Source: Chionoecetes opilio (lineage: Eukaryota; Arthropoda; Malacostraca; Decapoda; Majidae). Taken from it: a stretch of DNA of 64,000 nt. How positions within the stretch are numbered: position 1 is the stretch's first letter; the number at the start of each line of letters is the position of its first letter. The notes beneath the pieces are model-generated. The model worked only from the letters and a program-made list of their open reading frames with translations. It made no database searches and had not been told where the DNA came from. The stretch spans positions 109,501 to 173,500 of the forward strand of contig JACEEZ010019764.1 of the NCBI GenBank assembly GCA_016584305.1, written 5' to 3'. The translations under genes were made by a program, and so were the position numbers. This document shows, one piece after another, positions 32,541 through 44,291 of this stretch.

Positions 32541-33161
32541 TTATATACGTTGAATGGTCCTGTTCGTAAATTGACCAAGTTGTCCGGCGGTCCGAGCGTC
32601 TCCTGTCACCCCTGGTCAGTGTCCGCGCCTCCCGCCAGGTGGCAGCATGCTCAGCGGTCGTATTGTTTACATTTGGGCACACAACATTCACAGTTCACCT
32701 GCACAGCCTCCGTCAGTCACCTGACTCCCACTGCCCCTGGTGCAAGAACCTTTCTGAGACTATTGAACACTTTCTGCTGCCTCCCGCCAGGTGGCAGCAT
32801 GCTCAGCGGTCGTATTGTTTACATTTGGGCACACGACACTCACGGTTCACCTGCACAGCCTCCGTTAGTCCCCTGACCCCCACTGCCCCTGGTGCAGGAA
32901 CATCTCTTGAGACTATTGAACACTTTCTGCTGCCTCCCGCCAGGTGGCTGCATGCTCAGCGGACGTAAAAGTCCGCGGCGGGGTAGTTGATATTGTCGGT
33001 TGCCGGACAGTAAATACTAGAGTAGGATAAACGTCCGGGGGTGGGTAATGGCATCGGACTTTTTATTTTTTTAATTTTTTTTTTTACTTGCGATTCCCGG
33101 ACTTTTGCAGTTCCCGGACCAGTGCTCCCCCCTATTAGTCCGGGAAATCGAGGTTTGTGTG
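32398..33161. mobile_element. TIR family C element with duplicated LINE-beta piece
   Basis: Ends CACACAAACCTCGATTTCGC and reverse CACACAAACCTCGATTTCCC, TA at 32396-32397 and 33162-33163. Interior: poly-T at 32490-32532, then 152-bp tandem copies starting at 32631, 32783 and 32936, each carrying the LINE-beta zinc block (PHCPWC-type, TIEHFLL). Confidence 0.85.
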
Positions 33162-33499
33162 TACATGTATTTTCTATTTCTGTGATGGAAGTTTTCATAT
33201 CAATAGGCCTGTCTATAAGCGCATTTTCGCGACGTTTGCCAGGCCGGTCTAGACCGGTCTAGGCTGGCCCTTAGTATATTTATACCCATTAGTATAGTTA
33301 TACCCACTTAGTAAATATATATCTAATATCGGTATAAATATAGGTGTGGGCGTATATAGTATAATATAGGTGTGTGATATAATGGGCGGTCCTACTGTCC
33401 TGCAAGCCTTACCCCTCCTAAGACACCAAATGATTATAATTATTAATTTGACCTCGGATAATAACCTAGTTGGCATATGAAAGGTGAACTGTGGTCATC

Positions 33500-33765
33500 A
33501 TTACCTCCGCCAACGAAGTTGGAGGGGTTATGTTTTCACCTCAATCTGTCTGTCTGTCTGTCTGTTTGTTTGTTAGTGTACAGGATTTCTCGAAAAGTTA
33601 CGAATAGATTTGGACCAAACTCGGTATACCAAGTCTATTTGGTATAAGGAAGAGCTGATTTAATTTTGGATGAAATCTATTGACAACTGTTGCCATGGCA
33701 ACCAATTAATGAAATATTCGGCCGGAGGTATGCGCTTGTGCTGTCTTGAGTGTTAGGAGTAGTTT
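33500..33765. repeat. Dispersed noncoding repeat with TCTG microsatellite
   Basis: ACCTCCGCCAACGAAGTTGG, GGGTTATGTTTTCACC, (TCTG)n and TTACGAATAGATTTGGACCA form a layout I recall from dispersed repeats of many invertebrates. No protein. Confidence 0.5.
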
Positions 33766-34033
33766 ATAGTATAAGGATTATAGGACACAATTAATGTATG
33801 GTGATGGTATTTATTTCAGTTCTTTGTGTTTCAGATATTGGTGCCTTTATTGTAAGGAATAAACTTAAGAATTAAGAAGTGTATCCAAAACCCCAGGAGG
33901 GAACAGCAAAGTGCTCATACTGAGTGCATATATACAGTACTCGTCAAAAGTATGCGGCGCCTGCTCCCGCCCCCGCATAACAAACAATACATAAGGAAAT
34001 TTATAGAAAATAATGTATTATAATTACCTTTTA

Positions 34034-34516
34034 ATACTTGGTTGGGTGGCCTTTTCTCTTCTTCACGGCTGGGAGACGTCGGGGTAGTGAAAGAGCTAGG
34101 TTTCTTAGGTGTTCAGGTGAGATGTTTGCCCAGGACTCACGGATGGCCTTCTCGAGCTTGGGTATGGAGCTGACGTCTTTCCCCTGCAGATCCTTCTTGA
34201 CCATGTGCCAGAGGTTCTCAATTGGGTTGAGGTCCGGGTTGTTACCTGGCCAATCCTTTATGAAGGGTACCATGCAGTCATCAAGCCACTGAGTGACAGA
34301 TTTGGCAGTGTGAGCAGGAGCACCGTCCTGTTGAAACACACTGGCACGTGTGAGATCGAAAGAATCTGGCAAATGTTCACAAAGCAGCTCCAGGTAAACA
34401 GCTTGATTCACTTTAAGGTTTTTAGGAAGCACTACAAGCTTGCCTAAACCTCTGCCAAAGAAACAACCCCTCACCATAAGTGAATCTGGGTGTTTTACGG
34501 TGCTCTCCACATAACG
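34034..34516 (-). pseudogene. Tc1 transposase, C-terminal half
   Basis: Open from SRYVESTVKHPDSLMVRGC to the stop. Contains VFQQDGAPAHTAKSV with the second catalytic Asp and NNPDLNPIENLWH with the catalytic Glu. The N-terminal HTH and first Asp are missing, and the upstream edge joins unrelated sequence near 34520. Confidence 0.8.
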
Positions 34517-34580
34517 TGAGTCGTGACCCTGCCTTGTGTTTTGCACTTATCAGTGGTGATTGTGTTATTATATTTTTATT

Positions 34581-35560
34581 ATGGCACCTACGAAGGAACT
34601 AAGCAAAGAAATCATTGCTCAGATCATTGGTTTAAAGGAGGCAGGCCACCAAACGAAAGAAATAAGTGAGTTGTTGTGTGTGGCTAAGTCAACAGTGAGG
34701 AAGTACTTGGCGCGTTTCAGAGAGGAAAACAGCGGTGAAACGCCATCACAGAAACTTCGGCCTGGTCGTCCCAGGAAGATTTCTCAAAGGTCTGTGAACG
34801 TTCTAAAACGTTCGTTAGAGCGTACCCCTTGCATTACAGCAAGGGAAGGAAAACAACCCTGAAGCATTTGGTGCAGTGTCAGTGAATACCGTATCTCGCC
34901 GAGTGCACGAGTTGGGTTATACTAGCCAGAAGCCACTGAAGAAGCTACTTCTTACACGCACGCAGAGAGCTCGCAGGGTCACCTTCGCCAAGAAGTATCT
35001 TGCTTGGACTGATGATGACTGGTTGTCAGTGTTGTGGTCTGATGAAGCAACATTTACTGTGACATGTAACCGAGGAGCTCGAGTGTACCGTCGCCCAGGC
35101 AGTGACCCCCTCAACTCACGGTATGTGGAGAGCACCGTAAAACACCCAGATTCACTTATGGTGAGGGGTTGTTTCTCTGGCAGAGGTTTAGGCAAGCTTG
35201 TTGTGCTTCCTAAAAACCTTAAAGTGAATCAAGCTGTTTACCTGGAGCTGCTTTGTGAACATTTGCCAGTTTCTTTCGAGCTCACACGTGCCAGTGTGTT
35301 TCAACAGGACGGTTCTCCTGCTCACACTGCCAAATCTGTCACTCAGTGGCTTGATGACTGCATGACTGCATGACTTCATAAAGGATTGGCCAGGTAACAG
35401 CCCGGACCTCAACCCAATTGAGAACCTCTGGCACATGGTCAAGAAGGATCTGCAGGGGAAAGACGTCAGCTCCATACCCAAGCTCGAGAAGGCCATCCGT
35501 GAGTCCTGGGCAAACATCTCACCTGAATACCTAAGTAACCTAGCTCAATCTGAATCTGAA
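34581..35560 (+). pseudogene. Tc1 transposase, frameshifted
   Basis: ATG at 34581 (MAPTKELSKEI) leads an HTH (ISELLCVAKSTVRKYLARF) and a GRPRK AT-hook-like motif. A frame break near 34850 is followed by VNTVSRRVHELGY and the DDE core: LWSDEATFTV (first Asp) and VFQQDGSPAHTA (second Asp). A small duplication of the ATGACTGC motif near 35360 shifts frame before the NPIENLW block. Not functional. Confidence 0.8.
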
Positions 35561-35620
35561 TCCTTCATAGTGAAGGGTTAATAGGAACATGTAGGTAATA
35601 AGGAGATATAGATAAACAAG

Positions 35621-35889
35621 GGAGATGTAGCCAATACAAGGGAGATGTAGCCAATAAAAGGGAGATGTAGCCAATACAAGGGAGATGTAGCCAATAAAAG
35701 GGAGATGTAGCCAATACAAGGGAGATGTAGCCAATACAAGGGAGATGTAGCCAATACAAGGGAGATGTAGCCAATAAAAGGGAGATGTAGCCAATACAAG
35801 GGAGATGTAGCCAATAAAAGGGAGATGTAGCCAATACAAGGGAGATGTAGCCAATACAAGGGAGATGTAGCCAATACAAGGGAGATGTA
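35621..35889. repeat. 20-bp minisatellite with higher-order structure
   Basis: 13.5 copies of GGAGATGTAGCCAATACAAG, with an A-for-C variant at base 17. Variant order is C-A-C-A-C-C-C-A-C-A-C-C-C, so 35641-35760 and 35761-35880 are identical 120-bp blocks. Confidence 0.95.
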
Positions 35890-36079
35890 TGTATCGGGAT
35901 CTGCTGGGGGGGCAAACAGGGCAGGTGCCTTGAGCTAAAAAAAAAAATAATACTCAACAGTGATGCTATTGAAAAATTTAAGACATATCATCTTGTGTGT
36001 CTTAGTGTCAAACATAATTATGACACACAGATATGCACACATCTGATGTACATATATTGGTAGCCATTTCATATAACAT
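35890..36079. other. No gene recognised
   Basis: AT-rich stretch between the minisatellite and the next element. Confidence 0.3.
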
Positions 36080-36622
36080 GGCAATGATAACACTGGGGAA
36101 CAAAATAAAAAAAAAATTGGTGCCTCAGATTTTAGACCAGATCCTAGGCATATTCAATCCACTGAACAAGAATATGACCTTCATTTCTTTCTAGCAACTC
36201 TAGTGTTTGAGATAATGCACTTATCAATAAACGTACCTCGCAAGAGCATGTCACAGCGTGTGTTTCTGTGTAAGGTCATTAGCAACACTGTGTACAGTAT
36301 TTTGCCACCTTGGTGACGTCTCTCTTCTTCCCGCTGAGTCAGTCTGCGCCTGGCTTTGGGACTGAAAGGTTGTTGTTCGCTGGAAGCTGTATTTCCCTTA
36401 CCAGAATACACAATAATGCAATGAGGTAGGCTCTTCCTCCAAATGACCGCTATTATTCTTTTTTTGCAAATTGAACTATGTGATCTGAATCATTCTTGGT
36501 GTACTAGTAGGCTACAAGGTACTATACATACATGCTATTTGCTATTACAGCAGTAGCCTATTCTTAAATCTACTTCCACCATTTTCTTACATTATTTTTT
36601 TTCTTCATTTGCAGGTGACAAC

Positions 36623-37267
36623 ATGGCTTCCTCACCAAGAAAGTGTTTGAATCATCTAGATTCTTTTTGCTACATTTGTGGAGAGTACACATTCATGGCA
36701 CAGAGAAAATCCATATCTGATTTTGTGAAAAGGGCATACTTAAGCTATTTCAAAATAAAACTAGGGGACCAAGATAAGACATGGGCTCCACACATTGTCT
36801 GTAACACTTGTGTTGAACACCTTCGACAATGGACTAATGGTAAGAGGAAATGTCTGAAGTTTGGCATACCAATGGTCTGGAGAGAACAGAGGAACCACAG
36901 TGAAGACTGTTACTTCTGTCTGGTTAACATAAAGGGCATTAATGGACGTAATCGGAGTAAATGGACGTATCCTGACCTAGACTCGGCAAAACGACCTGTT
37001 GCACACTCAGATGAAATACCCGTCCCATCCTTCATTCATCTGGAAGAGCTCCCTGAAGAAGATGAATCGTCTGCTTCAGCTATAGACAGTACTCATGGGC
37101 AAAGTGACAGTGATTTTGAAGAAACCACATCAGTTGCACAAGTTTATAGTCAGCCAGAGCTCAATGACCTCATTAGGGAGCTAAATCTCTCGAAGGAATT
37201 AGCAGAATTGTTGGCGTCTAGACTAGCAGAAAAGAACTTATTGCATCCGGGAACCAAAATCACATAA
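36623..37267 (+). pseudogene. Mobile protein family (cysteine-rich N-terminal half)
   Basis: After a pyrimidine tract and ATTTGCAG, ATG at 36623 opens a 214-codon frame. It has CYICGEYTF (Cys 16/19), HIVCNTCVEHL (Cys 60/63) and EDCYFC (Cys 96/99), likely a zinc-binding N-terminal domain, a GIPMVWREQRNHSEDC block, and an acidic linker. The end (LIRELNLSKELAELLASRLA) overlaps in homology with the minus-strand copy at 38956. The frame stops at GTKIT where the other copy reads on, so it is a truncated N-terminal half. The family is repeat-borne in arthropods as I recall; its function is unknown. Confidence 0.6.
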
Positions 37268-37637
37268 CCAGTGACATTGGTTTGAAAAATAGTGTTTAAT
37301 CTAGGTAAATAAGATATTTTAGATGTTGGAGTCTTATACATTACACTGGGGAACAAATTTTTGTTGAGTTAGGTCTGACACTTGTTATTAAGTAATTTTT
37401 GGGTGCTGAATCCAAAACTGATCTCAGTTTTTCTCTATCACGTCAAGTTTTTGAACTGTAGGATTTTCGTTTTCTTAAAAAATATGAAAAATACTGTACA
37501 TAACAGTAACAGTGCTTATTTTATAAAAAGTTGCAAATGTTAACATACAATGAAAAATGAAAGAAATAGGCACGAATAGAATGTTTATTTAACATTATCA
37601 TGTTTTTAGAAAGGATAAGGCTATAATTGTGTGCAGG

Positions 37638-38956
37638 TTAAGGTAAAAATTTACGTTTGTAGCTTTGTCTGGAGTGTTCAACTTGAGGACTATCGCGTTT
37701 GATGCTCCAACAATAGTCAGCCATCATATGCACATCCCATCTACCCTGGTAACGTTCTTCCATAACCTTCAAATCTTGGTGAAATCGTTCACCTTGCTCG
37801 TCGCTAGCAGCACCAAGATTTTCCGGAAAGTTGGCAAGATGGCTATGCAAAAAATGTACTTTAATACTCATGTTGCAACCAAGCGCTTTGTAGCTCTCCA
37901 ATAGTTTCTGAACAATTTCTGTGTAATTACTTGCACGTGTATTTCCAAGAAAGTTCTTGACGACGTCTTTGAATGATAGCCAAGCATTCTTTTCAAGGTC
38001 TGACATAGTACCGTTGAAATGTTCATCTTTGATGAGCTGTCGAATTTGTGGACCATCAAACACACCGGCCTTGATTTTTTCAATTGACAGTCCAGGAAAT
38101 GCCAAGATGGTGTACTTCAAACAGTCGCCATCAGTTGACAATGCTTTTACAAATTGTTTCATGAGACCTAGTTTTATGTGCAGAGGTGGGAATATTATTT
38201 TCTTCCTGTCAACAAGTGGCTCATGTACAATGTTAGGATCTCCAGGTTTAAGATCAGATCTCGGAGGCCAATTCGTCTGAACCCAATGCTTCTCTCGAGT
38301 TCTGCTATCCCACATAGGCTACAGAGAAAGCAGGGATACTTTGTGTATCCACGTTGTTGACCAAGAAGGAAGGACACCATTTTAAGGTCAACACAGATGA
38401 TCCAATTGTGTTTGTCATATTGCAATAACTCAATGACTCTCTTTACATCTCCATATTCTTCACGAAGACAGACCGAATGCCCAATAGGGACTGCGCCAAA
38501 CAAATTGCCATTGTGTAGAAGAACACACTTCAAGCTCCGCTTTGAGCTATCAATAAACAATCGCCATTCATTTGGATTGTAGATTGAAAGCCCTAATTCC
38601 TTCAGTAAACCAGGAATGTTATGGCAAAACACAAAACCGCTGGCACTTCGAAAGTACTGCAGAAATGTACTTTCTCTGGTTCGAAAGTATGATACCTTCA
38701 CTCCTTGTTCAAGTATGTTTTTCTCGTTCAGTCTTGATGCTAGTATTTCTGAAGCTTTTTTGGATAGGCCCAAATCACGTGCTAAATCATTCAACTCGTG
38801 CTGATCAAATCCCCTACGAACTGAATCCTCGTGAATGTCAAAATCTGCATCATTGCTGTCACTGCGTTCTTCAACATCACTCAGATCTTCTAGAGGAGGT
38901 AGTTGTTCGAAAACTGGCACTAGAATTTCAGCTGAATGAGGCTGAATGAGGCTCAC
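37638..38956 (-). pseudogene. Mobile protein family (C-terminal two-thirds), frameshifted
   Basis: First frame (38956-38310) has LNDLARDLGLSKKASEILAS, FVFCHNIPGLLKELGL, WRLFIDSSKRSLKCVLLHNG and YTKYPCFLCSLC. A frameshift near 38310 leads to MWDSRTREKHW, NIVHEPLVDRKKIIFPPLHI, GVFDGPQIRQLIKDEHF, FLHSHLANFPENLGAASDEQ and GERFHQDLKVMEERYQGRWD. The last block, with conserved His, Glu, Arg and His residues, suggests an enzymatic or nucleic-acid-binding core, but I know no assigned activity. One frameshift makes this copy nonfunctional. Confidence 0.6.
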
Positions 38957-39180
38957 AAGTGGAATTTTGCTTATCTGGAGGGTAAGCTGTGGAGAAAAAA
39001 CTTGACGTGCTAGAAAAAAACTGACTACAGATTTGGAATCAGCATGCCAATTTTAGTCTAAATAAGCTCAAAAATCTAACTCAACAATTTTTTTTCTTCA
39101 AATTGTTCCCCAGTGTTATCAGTCAACGATAATGCAACCACCAATACAGCAACATGCAGCAAGGCTTCAGGAATGAGATA

Positions 39181-39704
39181 CAGTAAATCCTCTCTAATTC
39201 AAACTAATTGGGGGGAGACCTGGGTCGCATTATCCGATGGTTACCTCCAGCCTCTCCACACAATAAGTACTCACTAAAACATGCCAAAACAGCACAGATT
39301 GTAGTACACTTGTACTCACCAAAACGTGGCTGACACTGAAGTTTTGAAATGCAGTACTACACTGTACTGCAATGTACACTGAGCTCTCAGGCGTCACTGA
39401 TAGTCTTCAGGCTTGGAGGCCATCACGTTGCACAAAATAATCCCCTTCAAGGCTAGAGAGGCAACAAAAGAACACGTGGTTGTATGAGGGAGCACTCTGC
39501 AGGGAGATGTTGCCAGGAGGAAAGTGCGCGAAAGACTGAGGCAGCCGCGACCCGCATGGGAGAGGTCGGACTCGCACTAGCCCAGATAATTCAAATTTCA
39601 GTTTGGATTATGGAAAGTTGTTGAAAAATTTGAACTTGGCCTGAAACAGGTCGAATAAATCCAAAGTTGTAATTATACGGGTTTGAGTTAGAGAGTGTTT
39701 ACTG
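39181..39704. mobile_element. TIR family F MITE
   Basis: Left CAGTAAATCCTCTCTAATTC, right (reversed) CAGTAAACACTCTCTAACTC, left TA at 39179-39180. Inner GATAATTCAAATTTCAG. Noncoding, pogo/Tigger style. Confidence 0.7.
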
Positions 39705-40164
39705 TGCACATTATCCACTATCATAACTTGTAATGACTAAATTGAAAAATGTGAAATCTGTAAAATGTTTGCTTCAATTATTTTTGTATACATGACACGC
39801 ATTCGTACTGCATTTAATGTTTATTTACTCATGTACACAAAAGGGGCACTTGAAGGACTAGACTGTAAGCAAATAGAGCACTGGTAATTTCAAAAAGCAC
39901 GATGAGTTTCACTCCATCCCAAGAATACGAAACATAAGTCTTTGACCTTTGATTAACAACTACTACATGGACCAAGGAACAAGAACACTGACACAAGGCA
40001 ACCAAGACTCCTCTTTACGCAGACATGAATCTGAAAACACTGGCACACAAGAATCTGAATGAGGCAACACCAGTAATACAGTGAACCAGGTAAGACAAGC
40101 ACCTCACGAGCCAGGCAAGTAACACACATGAATATATCAAGATAGAGAACCTGTGTGTTGAGCC
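39705..40164. promoter_or_regulatory. Dynein 3' flank with candidate poly-A signal
   Basis: TTTATT at 39820-39825 is AATAAA on the minus strand, 340 bases after the dynein stop. Otherwise AT-rich with no gene. Confidence 0.35.
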
Positions 40165-40570
40165 TCAGTGCTGACTAAGGTACATGGCCACCCTCCTCTG
40201 GACCCAGTAGTCCGGTCCATGTGGCCCAGCTGGCAGGGGCACCGTCAGCACAGGCGGTCCAGGAATGCTGCTGGGGCCACCTTGGTATACAGGACACAGG
40301 TACTGGCCAGTCTCAATCTCAAGGCCATTGGTGTCGGCAGCTTCGGTGTCCTCCAGAAGTGTGTCCAGGGAAGGGCAGCCACTCTCCTCAAATGACCTTG
40401 GAAGGCTGCCTGAGCCATCACCGAGGGAGGCCGGCATGTCACACTCTGAAGGGGCCACTTCAGGGATGTGGGCCATGGGTGGGGTGCTGCTGGACACCAC
40501 CACGGGGGCCATGCTGAGAAGGGGCAGCTGCTCCACCAGACTCTGCAGCGATGCCTCCTGCAGCTCATAC
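40165..40570 (-). CDS. Dynein exon P, C-terminus
   Basis: Acceptor CTGTTTCCCAG; YELQEASLQSLVEQLPLLSM, an insertion, then EIETGQYLCPVYQGG and PDYWVQRRVAMYLSQH before TGA. The usual R-A-G-x-L-S-T-T-G-H motif is replaced by a Pro/Ser stretch. Confidence 0.85.
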
Positions 40571-43500
40571 CTGGGAAACAGTCATCAGGTGTGTACGGAT
40601 AAGTAAGAGAAGGATACTTTGCAAATCCGAATGAGGGAATCCATGGACGTATTATAAAAGATAGCAAACTTTTTGGATTTAAAAGGAGTGGTCAGGGATC
40701 TAATCATATGAAATGAGATCCCTGAGAAGTGCCTGTGGTGTTGGAAGAATGGACAGTGAATGTAATGGTAGTGTGTAGAGCAGGTTTGGTGTGTCAAGTA
40801 AAAGTTTAAGGAATTAGGGTAAATGTGGAGTGGTTGAGGGGCTAAAGTATAGCACTCTTAGATGGTTTGGCCACAGAAAAAATAATATAAAATGTCAAAG
40901 ATTGGAGGATGGAAGTACAGTGTTGATAAGAGGATGTTCAACATTAACAGACCAACTAGAGGGCATGCACACTAGTTGAAGTAAATTTGACAAGACAACA
41001 TAAACTTGACTTAGATCATGTGTACTATTACTAGGTAAGTACACATGTCTGTCATTAAAGCATATATCATATATGTACCCACCTTTCAGCATTCCATGAC
41101 GCCCCTACCAGCCACAGCCCTGATGCCAGCAGGCCCATGGTCCCGTCCTGCCCCCAGCACCCCCACACATGCTCCTCCTCCGTGGGACTGTGACCTTGGC
41201 CTTCCTCCTCCACTTCACCCTCCCTTACTGGGTCTTCACTTGCAGGAACCTCAGACTGGGAGTCCTGCGAAGTGTTCCTTGTGATTGGCATGTCAGGTGT
41301 GGGGACAGCAGGTGGGTCACTTTGGTGTTCCCGTGAGTCATCGGGTGCTTCAGGGGAGGGGCTGGCAGGCTCATGGGGAGGGTTGGATGCAGGGTCAGGA
41401 GAGAGAACGATAGGCAGGTCAGGCAGGGGTTGTGAGGGTAGGTTTGTGAGGTGGAAGGTCCAGGTGAGGCTGTAGAGGGGCTGGTGGGCGGTGGAGGCAG
41501 CTCGGCGGAGGGCGGTGGTGAGGAAGGCGGGCAGGAACTGGAAGGCTGCGAGAGGGAAGTGTGTTTGACGTCCACCCTCGACCATGCTCTGTTGGGGTGA
41601 GTAGTGTGACAGGGAAACATTTAGCTTCCTTGTTTGCCTTGTTGGAGGAAAATACTGTAAGGTTTATCTTATGAATATAAAGTTAGTCCATTGCCTTTGT
41701 GTTAGTTTTTTTTCTTCACACAAGCAAATGCAAGTCAATAATGAAGCAAAATATTGACGTTTTATCTATTTACATGTATATTTGTCATTATTTTCTCCAC
41801 ACATTCCTTGTAAGAACATATCTATCACCATAGTCCTCATCTATCTTCCAAAACCTTGATGTTGTATTTCATTTCTCAAAACTTTCTTTCATCAAATACA
41901 TATATTAGTTATTTATACTATGATATCAACCCATTGCAACTCTAAAGTGTGACCCTTGCACTCTAAATTAAATAGCACTCTCAATGAGCTCCTACAAATA
42001 CACATCCTTGTATGCTCCAAGCTGCTCACTCTTCCACCTTTCTCCTTCTCCCTCAAAAAGACCACAATACAATACCAAGTCAAGACACACACTGTTCACC
42101 TCACCTGCAGGAAGGCAGTCCTGGCATGCAGCTGCTGCAGGAAGTGGTTGAGGAGTGGCGGGGCAGGTGTGGGGTACAGCTGCAGCCAGGAGGGAGGGGT
42201 GCGTCCCACACTCACCGCGGGGCCAACGCCATCACTCTCCCCACCGCCACCCTCACACACAAATGGATGATTTTTTTAATATGCATTACTGTTCATTACA
42301 TTTTTACATTTCATTTGTGAATTCTGTACACACAACCCTCGTTTTCTCGGACTATTAGAGGGGAGCACTGGTCCGGGAACTGCAACAGTTTATCTTTAAT
42401 GCCACCCATTAAGTATCATTAAGGACATTACCCACCCCCGGACGTTTATCTAGTATTTACTGTCCGGCAACCGCCAACATCAACTACCCCGCCGCGGACT
42501 TTTACGTCACTTTGTTGTTGTTTTTAGCAGAGGTGGGCGAGAGCGATACTTAGTGCGATACTGCGGTACTGCGATACTATCGCACCGCCAAAAAAGTATC
42601 GCAGTATTGCAGTATCGCAAAGCATTTCAAAGTAGCGGAGTACAAGCATCGCTGACATTTCCCGCGGTACTTTAAAAGACGACCTTAACTGCGTGTGTGT
42701 GTTTTTTATATTTTAAATAAAATTTGTCAGTTTAAAAATAAATATATTACAATGTTTTAATGTGCCTAAACTGTAGTTTGAGTAAGATAGATCTTTTTTG
42801 GCTAATACAGTGTTTTCTTAGGTAGCAAAGTATCGCAAAGCAAAATTTTTGGTATCGCAGTATTGCTGCGATACTATCGCTTTAAAGTAATCGTCCAGAC
42901 CATTTCATCATTCCTGATTTAATGCTATCAAATTATAGCCATTAGCGAGTATATCAACAATATGTCGTCACATTTTGCATCCAGTCTGCCGTTTTTAAAT
43001 AATCTGCAATCAAAATCTGCAAATTCCCCGAGCTTCCAAAACGCCCCTCACGACAAGCAGACGACGCGCCACGGCTTGGTGACGTAACAGGAGGAAGGCC
43101 TCCTCTCCTCGCGCTGATCAGAAGCACGTAAACACAAGAGATGAATATAGTACAATAAACCCTTCATGCTCGCGGGGGTTAGGAAACAGACACCCGCGAG
43201 TATCGTAAATCCGCGAGCATGACATTAGTCATTCATTTACCCCATAGTTGTTGATGTTGTTGTTGTTGTTGTTGTGTTTTACATCACAAGGAACTGGCCA
43301 AGGGCACAACAAAAATGGGTAACACAAAGCCCGCTTAGTTGCCAGTCCCTATAAAGAAGACAGTAAGAGAATAAAATAAAAACAGAGGGGTGAGCCAATT
43401 TAGTTGGGGAGGTGTCTTGTTACTCTTCTTTTGAAAAGATTTAAGTCATAGGAAAGTGGAAAAATAGAAACAGGAAGAGAGTTCCAGAGTTTACCAGTGA

Positions 43501-44011
43501 AAGGGATGAAAGAGTAAAGATACTGATTAACTCTTGCATTAGGAAGATGGACAGAATAGGGATGAGAATGAGTAGAAAGTCTTGTGCAGCAAGACCGCGG
43601 GAGGGGGGGAGGCATGCAGTTAGCAAGTTCAGAAGAGCAGTGAGCATGAAAATAACGGTAGAAGAGAGCAAGAGAAGCAACATTGCGGCGGTGATTTAAA
43701 GATTGAAGACAGTCAGTCAAAGGAGGGGAGTTGATGGGACGAAAAGCTTTTGACTCGACCCTGTTTAGGAGAGCTGTATGAGTGGATCCATGAGACATAC
43801 TCCATACATGGGCGGATAAGGTACCTATACAGAGCAAGCAGTTGGGAGGGAGAAGAAGAAAGAAAGAAAGAAAAAAAAAGGGTTGAAAACCCGCGAGCCT
43901 GAAACCCGCAAGCATGAAGGGTTTCCTCTACTTGAAGATTTTTGGGTGTTTCTGATAGATTTTTTTTGCGATATGCCACATGCATGCATCCTTTATGGGT
44001 GCAGCAAGACA

Positions 44012-44054
<43 letters not shown>

Positions 44055-44229
44055 TCTCTCCTTAATTTTTTTTTCTCTCGCGGAGGATGAAGAGGGAGAA
44101 GGAAGAGGAGGGAGAAGAAATAGATGAAAAAGAAAGAAAGGAGAGAAAAAGAGAGAAAGGAGAGAGAGAGAGAGAAAAAAAAAAGGAAGGAGCGAGAGAG
44201 AGAGAGAGAGAGAGAGAGAAGGGAAAGGA

Positions 44230-44291
<62 letters not shown>

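Larger units (their letters stand above)
31773..33460. mobile_element. Repeat with GATTTAAATC ends (copy 2), nested
   Basis: GGGTTGTTGATTTTTTTAAA at 31773 starts it; 32302-32397 and 33162-33430 continue the same element in reverse orientation relative to 27124-27875. It is interrupted by a family B MITE (31850-32301) and a family C element (32398-33161). Right boundary approximate. Confidence 0.5.
33935..35560. mobile_element. Tc1-like element, rearranged into inverted halves
   Basis: Left end CAGTACTCGTCAAAAGTATG after TA at 33933-33934. A C-terminal transposase half reads leftward (34516-34034) and a nearly full transposase reads rightward (34581-35560). 34034-34516 is the inverse of about 35118-35560. 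The right terminal repeat is absent. Confidence 0.75.
36080..39124. mobile_element. Two opposed copies of a CACTGGGGAACAA element
   Basis: TGATAACACTGGGGAACAAA at 36080, ACACTGGGGAACAAATTTTT at 37343 and, reversed, TTGTTCCCCAGTGTTATCA at 39105-39124 mark ends. 36080-37342 carries the first part of the protein on the plus strand; 37343-39124 carries the rest on the minus strand with ends on both sides. Target duplication unclear. Confidence 0.6.

Noticed and set aside
35540..35957. WLHLPCIGYISL repeat frames
   Set aside because: 20-bp minisatellite, open by chance; no gene context.
40168..40606. Plus-strand open frames over the dynein exons
   Set aside because: Minus-strand exons have matching splice sites and dynein motifs; the plus frames are shadows in GC-rich DNA.
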